Shown piece by piece: positions 5,620-11,916 of a stretch of DNA of 13,265 nucleotides (positions within the stretch are counted from its first letter, which is position 1; each line of letters opens with the position of its first letter). The translations under genes were made by a program, and so were the position numbers. Origin of the DNA: Kuafuiihalomonas sp964477875 (lineage in GTDB: Bacteria; Myxococcota; Kuafuiibacteriia; Kuafuiibacteriales; Kuafuiibacteriaceae). The notes beneath the pieces were generated by a model that had not been told where the DNA came from, searched no databases, and worked only from the letters and a program-made list of their open reading frames with translations. The stretch covers positions 1 through 13,265 of the forward strand of contig CAYZFR010000110.1 of assembly GCA_964477875.1 (NCBI GenBank), in the 5' to 3' direction.

Positions 5620-8573
5620 GCGCTGGGATCTCCTCGCAGGGATGTATGGACGGCCACCCCGGGATCCTCGCCGAGGAGCCCCGACTGGGAGCGGGTCCGT
5701 TCGGCGGGCTTCTCGGTGAGGTTCGGAAAGAGGCCGGCTCGCGCGCGAGCGGTGGCCTGCTGAAGCGCGGTCAGGACAGACGCGCTGGCGTCGGACGTTG
5801 CGAGCTCAGCGCTCTGGCTCGAGGGTCGGACCAGCCGGCCAGCGCGGACCGGGGCCTCGCTGGAGGACAAGGCCGTGAGGGAGATGCTCAGCGGCCAGTC
5901 ATCGCCAGGTTCGAGCTTCTTTGTCCGCATCGACAGGCCCTCTTTTTGGGGCCAAAGCAACTTGCCGTCGGCTACCAGGAGCCTCTCCGAGGCCAGCCTC
6001 CAGGGGAGCTCGTCGTGAAGGACGGTGTCCTCGGAGATCGTCAGGCTGTCCGGCGCACCGAGGGTCTTCTCGAGCCAGTCCCGACCCAGGTCCGCGAACG
6101 CCGACTCCACCAAGGGCCGAGCATCCTCGCTCACCATCGCTGCGTTCTGACGGAGCTGGTCTTCGAGCCTTCGATGAAAGCCTTGGGTCCAGTCGGTGGA
6201 CTCCTTCAGCGCTTGAAGCAGCCAAGAGCGTCCCGCGTTCCGCATGCGCTTCTCGTCGGTCACGTCGATGGGCGCTGGGAAGCGGCGGACCCCGTGCACG
6301 CCGAGGAGTCGCTTCATGAGAAACCGGGCCGGGCACTCGATGAGCAGGGCCAGCTCGTCGATGCGGATGGGCGCCGACCAGCCGTCGTCTTGGATGAGCT
6401 CGGGCGAGATCCGTCCCGTGTAGGCGTCCAGCTCGACCGGACCCTCGGCGGACCGAACCCGGTCCTGACTCAGGATCGACTCCACGATGCGCCGTGTCCC
6501 CGGCTCGGCTATCAGCTCGGCGATGGCGGCCTCGTCGCTCTGGGCCACGCGGGCCAGGACCGCTTCGGCCTCGTTGACGGCGATGGATGGATCCCGGGTG
6601 AGCCCGGTCGACTGGGTAGCGCCGTCGACCTGGAAGCGCTGCCTCGCGCCGGGGCCTCGACCGTGGCCCAGGCTGGCCACGACCTCGTCCAGGTAAGGGC
6701 TCGGCTGAAAGGCCCGGCCCTTCATCATGTCGCTCTTGCCCCAGGTGAAGACGAGGCGCTCGCGGGCAGCGCCGACGACGGCGGCGAGGCGGCGGCGCTC
6801 GAGGTCTTCGTTGACCTCGGTGCCTTCGAGGCGGCTGCCGAGGTGCGCCCGCAGCTCTTGGAGGAGCTCGTCGTTCAGCACCGGATCCGGGCTCGGCGGG
6901 GCGGGGAAGGACTGGTCGGTGAGGCCCGGGACGATGACGGTGTGAAAGCGGCTCCCCACCAGCGCCAGCGGAGGCGCTACGCGAATGCAAGGCTGATTGA
7001 CCGTCCCCGCCGTGAAGGCCTCGGCGTCGAGGAGACTGCGGAGCAAGGCGAGGGCGGTGGCCCGAGGGACGCTGCCTTCCAGTGTGGCGGGTCCGCCGGC
7101 GCCGAGGAGCTTGGACAGGCGGTCCGCATCCGGGCTCGTGCGAAGCTGATCGTCGACGACGATCCTGAAGTGGCGCCTCCACTCGAGCCAGCTCTGCTCC
7201 GCCGGCGTGCGGCACGCGAAGCCGACGGCGTCGACGGCGCTCGAGAGGGCGTCGAGGCTCGAGATGTCGGCGTGCTCGGGGTCGGTCCGCTGGAGCTCGA
7301 GCCGCCGCTGTCGAAGTTGCTCCTGGATCGCGTCCAGGCCTTGGACCAGACCGCAGTCGACCAAGTGGCGGCGCCAGCGGCCGGCCCCGGCCTGGGTCCC
7401 CAGGGCCTGGGCGGGCCGGCGGATCTCGGGCATCTCGAGGCGCTCGTACACCTCCTTGGGGGTCAGGGTGGCCGGGTGGGCGTCGACCAAGGTCAGCAGG
7501 GCCCTGGCCGCAGGAGTCGAAGAGAGCGGTGGTCCCGCGAGGTAGGATGCCGTGAGGCCGGCCCGATCCAGCTCGGACTGGAGCAGCTGAACGTGCTCGG
7601 CGGAGGGGAGGGCGATGGCCACGCCGTCCGCGGGGGCGCCATCCTTCAGAGCCTGAAGGACCTCTCGGACCACCTCCCGCATCTCTCGGCCGTCGTCGAT
7701 GGCGCGGACGATCCGAAGGGCGCCGCGAGGCGCTTCGGCTTCGACGGGCATCGTGGGCGGGTCCTGGAGCAGGTGTCGCCGGAGGGCCGGAAGCGGCCCC
7801 TCCTCCTCCTCGGACTCACCCCGGACGGTGGGGGCGTGCTCGGCCGCCCGGCGCAGGCCGGTCGCGGCGACGGGGGCGGCCTCTTGGGGATGGAAGACCA
7901 ACCGCAGGCAGGGGCGGATCTGCAGCCAGGCCCGCAGCGCGTCGAAGACGGCCGGCGCCAGGGTCCGGTCGCCATAGACGACCAGCGCCTGATCGCGCTC
8001 GACGGGCCGAGGGAGGGTGCCGTTCTCGACGCAGGCCGAGGCCGCTCGGGCCGCGTCGGCGCCCGAGAAGAGCTGGGCCTCCTGCCGGGCCTTCTGGACC
8101 TCGTCCTGGAGCCAGGCCAGCAGCTCGATCCGCGCCGGGTCGGCGGGGCCCGGGATCCGGCGAAGCGACTCCGCCTGGAGTTCGGCCCCGTCCAGGCGGC
8201 GAAGCGCGTTGGCCAGATACGGCAGCCAGCCGGGATGGCTTAGCTTCGATAAGTACTTATTGAACATTTCGCCTTCGTGGGCGGCCCGGCCCCAGGCCTG
8301 CTCCAGCAGCTCGGCGATCACCGTCTCTAACCAGCCCGGGGGCTCTGGGCGGAGACCTTGGCTGGCCAGGATCCGCTCGCCCATCTGGCGGACGAGCTGT
8401 TCGGGCTCGACGAAGCGAAAGCGGAGGAAGCCGGTGGGGGACTCGGTGAGGAGCCGGCGCCGCAAGAAGCCGTGGCTTCCGTTGGAGGGGGCGACGACGC
8501 AGACCTGAGGATGGGGGCTGTCGACGCCCTGGGCGCCAAGCCCCTCTATGATGCGGTCGAAGAGGGTGCTCAT
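5616..8573 (-). CDS. addB: AddB-like protein with degenerate nuclease domain and no Fe-S cysteine cluster
   Basis: A 985-residue protein starting at the ATG at 8573. This start overlaps the upstream helicase stop as ATGA and has GGAG 8 bases before it; the open frame extends 27 codons further upstream, but that stretch is antisense-free overlap with the helicase gene and is unlikely to be used. The AddB/RecC-type inactive helicase core is recognisable: no Walker A, but HTVIVPGLTDQSFP 544-557 followed by ERRRLAAVVGAARERLVFTW 592-611, and PSPYLDEVV 624-632. The nuclease entry CPARFLMKRLLG 747-758 is kept. After it, the usual GxxxH is GRSWL 781-785, no GxxDR or DYKT-type motif can be found, and the CxxCx5C cluster expected after ARAGLFP 944-950 is absent. 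So nuclease activity and the Fe-S staple are probably lost. It likely acts as a structural or recognition partner of the AddA-like subunit, encoded next with a 4-base overlap. Confidence 0.88.
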   Translation of the reverse strand: MSTLFDRIIEGLGAQGVDSPHPQVCVVAPSNGSHGFLRRRLLTESPTGFLRFRFVEPEQLVRQMGERILASQGLRPEPPGWLETVIAELLEQAWGRAAHEGEMFNKYLSKLSHPGWLPYLANALRRLDGAELQAESLRRIPGPADPARIELLAWLQDEVQKARQEAQLFSGADAARAASACVENGTLPRPVERDQALVVYGDRTLAPAVFDALRAWLQIRPCLRLVFHPQEAAPVAATGLRRAAEHAPTVRGESEEEEGPLPALRRHLLQDPPTMPVEAEAPRGALRIVRAIDDGREMREVVREVLQALKDGAPADGVAIALPSAEHVQLLQSELDRAGLTASYLAGPPLSSTPAARALLTLVDAHPATLTPKEVYERLEMPEIRRPAQALGTQAGAGRWRRHLVDCGLVQGLDAIQEQLRQRRLELQRTDPEHADISSLDALSSAVDAVGFACRTPAEQSWLEWRRHFRIVVDDQLRTSPDADRLSKLLGAGGPATLEGSVPRATALALLRSLLDAEAFTAGTVNQPCIRVAPPLALVGSRFHTVIVPGLTDQSFPAPPSPDPVLNDELLQELRAHLGSRLEGTEVNEDLERRRLAAVVGAARERLVFTWGKSDMMKGRAFQPSPYLDEVVASLGHGRGPGARQRFQVDGATQSTGLTRDPSIAVNEAEAVLARVAQSDEAAIAELIAEPGTRRIVESILSQDRVRSAEGPVELDAYTGRISPELIQDDGWSAPIRIDELALLIECPARFLMKRLLGVHGVRRFPAPIDVTDEKRMRNAGRSWLLQALKESTDWTQGFHRRLEDQLRQNAAMVSEDARPLVESAFADLGRDWLEKTLGAPDSLTISEDTVLHDELPWRLASERLLVADGKLLWPQKEGLSMRTKKLEPGDDWPLSISLTALSSSEAPVRAGRLVRPSSQSAELATSDASASVLTALQQATARARAGLFPNLTEKPAERTRSQSGLLGEDPGVAVHTSLRGDPSA
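8249..8260. repeat. Perfect 12-base AT-rich palindrome inside the AddB-like gene
   Basis: ATAAGTACTTAT is its own reverse complement and contains only two G/C bases, within otherwise very GC-rich coding sequence. It encodes part of NKYLSK near residue 105-110 of the AddB-like protein and includes a TTA leucine codon (8250-8252). It may be chance, a protein-binding site, or a relic of a less GC-rich ancestor. Confidence 0.4.
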
Positions 8574-10597
8574 GACGACAGCTCCACGATGGCGCACCAG
8601 TCTCGAGCCCGGCTGATGCCGACGTAGGTCAGGGACTGGGTGCGCCGGGTCCACTCATCGGGCTCGATGTCCGGCGGGCGGCGGACGGTGCTGGGCAGGA
8701 CCACGACGCCGGGCGACTCCAGTCCCTTGGCGCGGTGAAGCGTACTGAGCCGAACGCCTTCGCCGTCTCGACCGACCTCGTGGTGGGCCAGGCCACGCCG
8801 CCGCAGACCGGTCGCGACCGCGTCGAGCTGGGCCTGGGTCCGGGCCAGGACCAAGATCTGTTCGGGAGCGCCGGCGCGCTCGGCGATCCACTCGGCCACC
8901 GCCTCGGCGTCGTGGAGGCTGAGCCGCTCCGGCGGGGGTCCGTTCCGGACCGAGCGGTAGCGCCGGTAGCCCGGCACGTCTCCGTCATCGAGGGGGTCGG
9001 CGCTCTGGCCGCTGATGACCTCGACCGCCGCCGCCCGGATCCCTTCGGTGGTGCGGTAGTTGAGGCGCAGGTGGTGGGAGCGACCCACGATGTCGACGCC
9101 GCAGTGGCTGAGGGGCACGGGGGTCCGGTAGATCCGCTGGAAGCCGTCGCCGGCCAGAAAGAGGCCGTTGGCTTTGGGCTGGCCCTGGTCGTCGGCGGCC
9201 AGCCGGGCAAGAAAGCGCAGGCTTTCGGGGGCCATGTCCTGGAGCTCGTCCACCACCACCGCCGCGAAGGGGCTCGACGTGAGGGCGGACTGGGCGGCGC
9301 GGCTGAGCTCGATGACGTCTCCGGCCCGGGCCTCCTGAAGGGCGGCCTGCAGCGCCTCGATGACGGCCCAGGCCGCCCGGCGCTTCCCTCGGTCCAGCCG
9401 GAGGGCGCGCCCGGAGCGCTTGGCGCGCAGGTACTCGTCCTCGGTCCAGGCGTCGTGCCGGGCCACGACCTCCCTGCGCTCGGCAGCGTAGAACTTGGCG
9501 TCCAGATCCAAAGTGTCGTGTTTCAGGGCTTCGGCCCACAGCTCGGCCATGGCGGCGTCGTCCAAGAAACCGTACGCCTGGCTGTGGACGGTTCGCAGGA
9601 TGTCTTGCGCCACCTTGGTCGAGGTCTCGAAGCGCACCCGCTTCATGAGCTCGGGCCGATCCGACACCAGCCGAGAGAAGCTGCGGCGCATGTCGTCGAC
9701 CAAGGGCTGAGAGAAGGCCGTCACCAGGACGGGGCGAGGGTCGTCGGCGAAAACGGTCTCCACCAGGTGGCGCGCGCGGTGGAGCGCCACCACCGTCTTG
9801 CCGGTGCCCGGGCCGCCGGTGACCTTGACCGCGCCCTTGGCGTCAGCGTGGACGATGCGTCGCTGGGACGGGTGCAAGAACACCCGCCACGCCTCGAAGT
9901 CGCCGTCCAGGGCCCGGGCCAAGGCCTCCTCTCCCGGCGGCGGCACCCAGAACTTGTGCTGGTTGCGCGGGTTGGCCAGGGCTTCGGCGATGGAGACCTC
10001 GGTCCCGGTTTCGGCCTGCCGGGCCTGATAGGTCCGCAGCGCCTCGTCGAAGCGCTCGGGCTCGGCGGCGAGCTCGATCAGCGCTTCGCCCAGGGCGGGC
10101 TTCAAGCTGGTCGCGACCTCCATCACCGCGTCTTCGGTGGGGAGCCGGCGCAGGATCTGAGCGAAGACCGGCGAGACCTCCATCCGCTTGAACTCCCGGT
10201 CTCGGACTTGGGCGAGGGGCCCTTCGACCACGAAGTGCGAGGCGGGGGCCTCGGATGGAGGTACGTCCTCGTCTTCGATGATGGTGCGGACCAACCGGAT
10301 GACGTCGCCGACCTGGTGGAGCCTGTGGCTGGTGGCCCACTTGTAGGCTTTGTCATGCTCGTCGACGTGGAGGAGGACGCAGACGCCGTCCTTGAAGTAG
10401 GTGACGGCGCGCAGCGCGTTCCGGTTGACGCTGAAGCCATGGAACTCGCAGGCCTCCAGGCCGTGAAGCTTGACCATGCTCGGGCCGCCGGTGCGGAGCT
10501 TCTCGACCGCTTGGTTGACCTCGCGCTGGGTCATGGCGTCGAGGCGGTTCCAGGCCTTCCACCAGGACTCCGCGAAGGCGAGCCGAGGCGGATTCAA
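8570..10597 (-). CDS. UvrD-type SF1 helicase with N-terminal RelE/ParE-like domain
   Basis: A 675-residue protein. Residues about 5-95 resemble the RelE/ParE/YafQ toxin fold: LAFAESWWKAWNRL at 6-19, VKLHGLEACEFHGF 42-55, RAVTYFKDGVCVLLHV 63-78, and the characteristic HDKAYKWA 81-88. A helical linker leads to an SF1A helicase: PSQRR 243-247 (Q-motif Gln245), Walker A GGPGTGKT 261-268, Walker B VVVDELQDM 447-455, motif III LAGDGFQRIYR 481-491, motif IV LNYRTTEGIR 512-521, motif V LSTLHRAKGLES 617-628, motif VI LTYVGISRARDW 656-667. All ATPase and translocation motifs look intact; no nuclease domain is present. The start is a TTG at 10597, needed to include the RelE-like part, with CAGGAGA about 10 bases upstream; the next ATG would remove strand one. 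It is the first large gene of the operon, and its stop overlaps the AddB-like start. RelE-UvrD fusions are known in bacterial genomes, but their role is poorly defined. Confidence 0.9.
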   Translation of the reverse strand: MNPPRLAFAESWWKAWNRLDAMTQREVNQAVEKLRTGGPSMVKLHGLEACEFHGFSVNRNALRAVTYFKDGVCVLLHVDEHDKAYKWATSHRLHQVGDVIRLVRTIIEDEDVPPSEAPASHFVVEGPLAQVRDREFKRMEVSPVFAQILRRLPTEDAVMEVATSLKPALGEALIELAAEPERFDEALRTYQARQAETGTEVSIAEALANPRNQHKFWVPPPGEEALARALDGDFEAWRVFLHPSQRRIVHADAKGAVKVTGGPGTGKTVVALHRARHLVETVFADDPRPVLVTAFSQPLVDDMRRSFSRLVSDRPELMKRVRFETSTKVAQDILRTVHSQAYGFLDDAAMAELWAEALKHDTLDLDAKFYAAERREVVARHDAWTEDEYLRAKRSGRALRLDRGKRRAAWAVIEALQAALQEARAGDVIELSRAAQSALTSSPFAAVVVDELQDMAPESLRFLARLAADDQGQPKANGLFLAGDGFQRIYRTPVPLSHCGVDIVGRSHHLRLNYRTTEGIRAAAVEVISGQSADPLDDGDVPGYRRYRSVRNGPPPERLSLHDAEAVAEWIAERAGAPEQILVLARTQAQLDAVATGLRRRGLAHHEVGRDGEGVRLSTLHRAKGLESPGVVVLPSTVRRPPDIEPDEWTRRTQSLTYVGISRARDWCAIVELSS

Positions 10598-10680
10598 GGC
10601 TCGTCCGTCTCCTGAGGGCAGGCGGCCATATGGATCTCGTCCCCGGGAATCTCACCGGACGCAATCAACTCTCGGGCCAT
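10594..10680 (-). CDS. Possible short leader ORF coupled to the helicase gene
   Basis: An open frame ends in TGA at 10594-10596, overlapping the TTG start of the helicase (TTGA). From the ATG at 10680 it would encode 28 residues, ending AACPQETDEP. In-frame GTG at 10704 or the longer frame from 10899 (101 residues) are alternatives. The last 50 or so codons have G/C-rich third positions and protein-like composition, while the upstream part of the long frame is Arg/Pro-rich and unconvincing. An adjacent minus-strand frame (about 10700-10830) also looks partly protein-like, so this could be the end of a frameshifted small gene. No family was recognised. A real function could simply be translational coupling of the helicase. 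Confidence 0.3.
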   Translation of the reverse strand: MARELIASGEIPGDEIHMAACPQETDEP

Positions 10681-11096
10681 CCACCGCCGCCGGTCCGTGT
10701 CCACGCAGCGCAAGATGCCCAACCCACCGGGCAGGAAATGTCCGCCGCACGGAGTTCGGGGATTCCCGCGGCTCGGGGAGCGTCTAGGACGCCGCCGAGG
10801 GAAACGAAGTTCGTGTTCTCGTCGTTTGGGCAGCAAGCAATAGTCGAACTTGGCTCTGCTGGTTCCTGCCGTCGAAGTATGCTTCTTCGCTCCAGACACT
10901 GCAGTTGCCGGCGGCGGTGTTGCTTCAGAGGTCGATGTCGATGACAGAGCTTCTTCAGCACCCCCCAGGACAGGACAAAGCGGTCTCCGGATCGGTTCGG
11001 GTGAAGGAGGGCAGTCGGAACCGAAGGTTCCTTTTTACGTTTTGAAAAGAGGAAGCTTGACGAAGCTCGGCGAGACTTGAGAAAGGCACTTTTGTC
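10681..11096. promoter_or_regulatory. Divergent control region between the helicase operon and the 158-residue gene
   Basis: This stretch separates the minus-strand operon from the plus-strand gene at 11097, so promoters for both should lie here, but none matches the consensus well. Visible elements are TTGACG at 11057-11062 with no good -10 at the expected distance; the inverted repeat AGCTT-GACG-AAGCT at 11054-11067, which could be an operator; and a plus-strand terminator at 11017-11036. GAGAAAGG about 12 bases before the ATG at 11097 may be its ribosome site. The DNA from about 11032 to 11096 is more AT-rich than its surroundings, as expected for a promoter. Confidence 0.4.
11017..11036 (+). 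terminator. Rho-independent terminator on the plus strand, 60 bases before the next gene
   Basis: A perfect hairpin, GGAACC (11017-11022), loop GAA, GGTTCC (11026-11031), is followed directly by five T residues (11032-11036). The minus strand has no T run after the hairpin, so it acts only rightward. No recognised plus-strand gene lies upstream for more than 9 kb, so it either ends a short RNA from this gap or works as a leader attenuator for the gene at 11097. Confidence 0.55.
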
Positions 11097-11573
11097 ATGG
11101 CTGTTCGTTCCATGCGTTTCGAGGCCGCTAAGGCTCCTGACTACTCGACAGAGCTCAAGAAAGTCCTGGATGAGGGGCTCACCGCCTTTCGGGCCATGGG
11201 TCGGACAATCTCAGCCGAGGAAGCAAACGAGGTCATCCGCGTCGTCGAGCAGATCCTGCTCGATGTGGACGGCGCCGGTGGCCGCGCCCGAGGTCCGAAG
11301 GTGATCCGGAGGAGCCGCTTCGCGAAGTGGACCAAACAAGACTTTGAGGCCCTCGCAGAGGCGAACTGGGACGTCTTGGACCCCCTCTGGGAGAAGGTGG
11401 TGGCCGGTGACGTGGTGGCCGACATCGAACTCACGCAGGCGCAGCAGCTCGCCATCAAGCGAGCCTACAAGAAGGTTCCCCAGGACGCCCGAACGGAGCG
11501 CTGGCCGGAGTCCCAACTGATCTCCAAGCTCCGCTATCTGGTGAAGGCCTTCAAGCACGCCGAGCAACGATAG
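11097..11573 (+). CDS. Conserved-looking 158-residue protein of unknown function
   Basis: No family was recognised. The protein is soluble, charged and almost entirely alpha-helical, with no signal peptide, membrane segment, metal site or catalytic motif. Visible helices include DYSTELKKVLDEGLTAFRAM near 15-35, SAEEANEVIRVVEQILLDV at about 39-57, a central basic linker GRARGPKVIRRSRFAKW, then WTKQDFEALAEANWDVL and a C-terminal KLRYLVKAF. The start ATG at 11097 has GAGAAAGG about 12 bases upstream; a second ATG five codons later is possible. It is transcribed divergently from the helicase-nuclease operon and converges with the CxxC gene, overlapping its 3' end by 23 bases. Codon use resembles that of its neighbours. 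A regulatory or structural role is possible but unsupported. Confidence 0.72.
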   Translation: MAVRSMRFEAAKAPDYSTELKKVLDEGLTAFRAMGRTISAEEANEVIRVVEQILLDVDGAGGRARGPKVIRRSRFAKWTKQDFEALAEANWDVLDPLWEKVVAGDVVADIELTQAQQLAIKRAYKKVPQDARTERWPESQLISKLRYLVKAFKHAEQR

Positions 11574-11781
11574 CCCGAGCGCTCCGCTCGGATTCGATGC
11601 GCTGGCAGCGCGCGCACTTCACCATTCCGGTTCGGCCCGGGCCGACGGGTCGGCCACACTGGGTGCAGTCTCCCTCCAGATACCGGCGCCGCTTTTTCAG
11701 CCGAAAGTAGGCTCGGCACCGGTCGCAGTTCTTGAAGTCTTCTTCGTGGGGCTCACCGCACCGCACGCAGCTTCGTCTCAC
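11551..11781 (-). CDS. Small protein with four CxxC knuckles, probable zinc-binding
   Basis: A 76-residue basic protein starting at a GTG at 11781, with AGGG 6 bases upstream. Eight cysteines form four CxxC pairs: 5/8, 19/22, 39/42 and 56/59, spaced as two four-Cys sites (CxxC-x10-CxxC and CxxC-x13-CxxC). This strongly suggests two structural zinc ribbons or knuckles, joined by a very basic segment (RLKKRRRY 27-34) that could touch nucleic acid. The repeated form CxxCG at residues 5-9 and 39-43 suggests an internal duplication. The last 23 bases overlap the 3' end of the convergent 158-residue gene. It follows crtW on the same strand after about 135 bases, with a possible terminator between. 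Specific function is unknown; the regular Cys pattern is the reason to call it real. Confidence 0.7.
   Translation of the reverse strand: MRRSCVRCGEPHEEDFKNCDRCRAYFRLKKRRRYLEGDCTQCGRPVGPGRTGMVKCARCQRIESERSARAIVARRA
11575..11591. other. Perfect hairpin just after the stop of the 158-residue gene
   Basis: CCGAGCG (11575-11581), loop CTC, CGCTCGG (11585-11591) starts two bases after the TAG at 11571-11573. There is no T run, so it may slow or protect the 3' end rather than terminate by itself. It lies within the coding tail of the minus-strand CxxC gene. Confidence 0.35.
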
Positions 11782-11797
11782 CGCGCCACCCTAGCCG

Positions 11798-11838
11798 AAG
11801 AACGAAAGAAAGGGCACCTCTGATCCGAAGAGCCCCTT
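11798..11838 (-). terminator. Probable terminator after crtW
   Basis: Read on the minus strand, AAGGG (complement of 11834-11838), then CTC, a 9-base loop and GAG, then CCCTT (complement of 11810-11814) can pair, with a small internal loop. A T-rich stretch (TTCTTTCGTTC, complement of about 11799-11809) follows. The stem is imperfect, so this is a moderate call. It would end the crtW transcript about 80 bases past its stop. Confidence 0.4.
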
Positions 11839-11916
11839 CTACGACCACTTGCTCACCTTGTCCCGTCGCAGCAGGGAGCAGGTGCAAGGAGCCCGCCGGC
11901 TGGCCCAGAGTCCGGT

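Noticed and set aside
3241..5763. 840-codon open frame on the plus strand
   Set aside because: It lies antisense to the AddA-like gene, whose helicase and nuclease motifs are unmistakable. Its translation has no domain and is rich in Gly, Leu, Arg and Asp, typical of a shadow frame in GC-rich DNA.
5646..8243. 865-codon open frame on the plus strand
   Set aside because: Antisense to the AddB-like gene, with low-complexity composition and no motif.
8574..8654. 27-codon upstream extension of the AddB-like gene
   Set aside because: It overlaps the helicase coding sequence and lacks the coupling ATGA and ribosome site that mark the ATG at 8573.
8735..10615. 626-codon open frame on the plus strand
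   Set aside because: Antisense to the RelE-UvrD gene, with repetitive GLG/DLG-type composition and no recognised domain.
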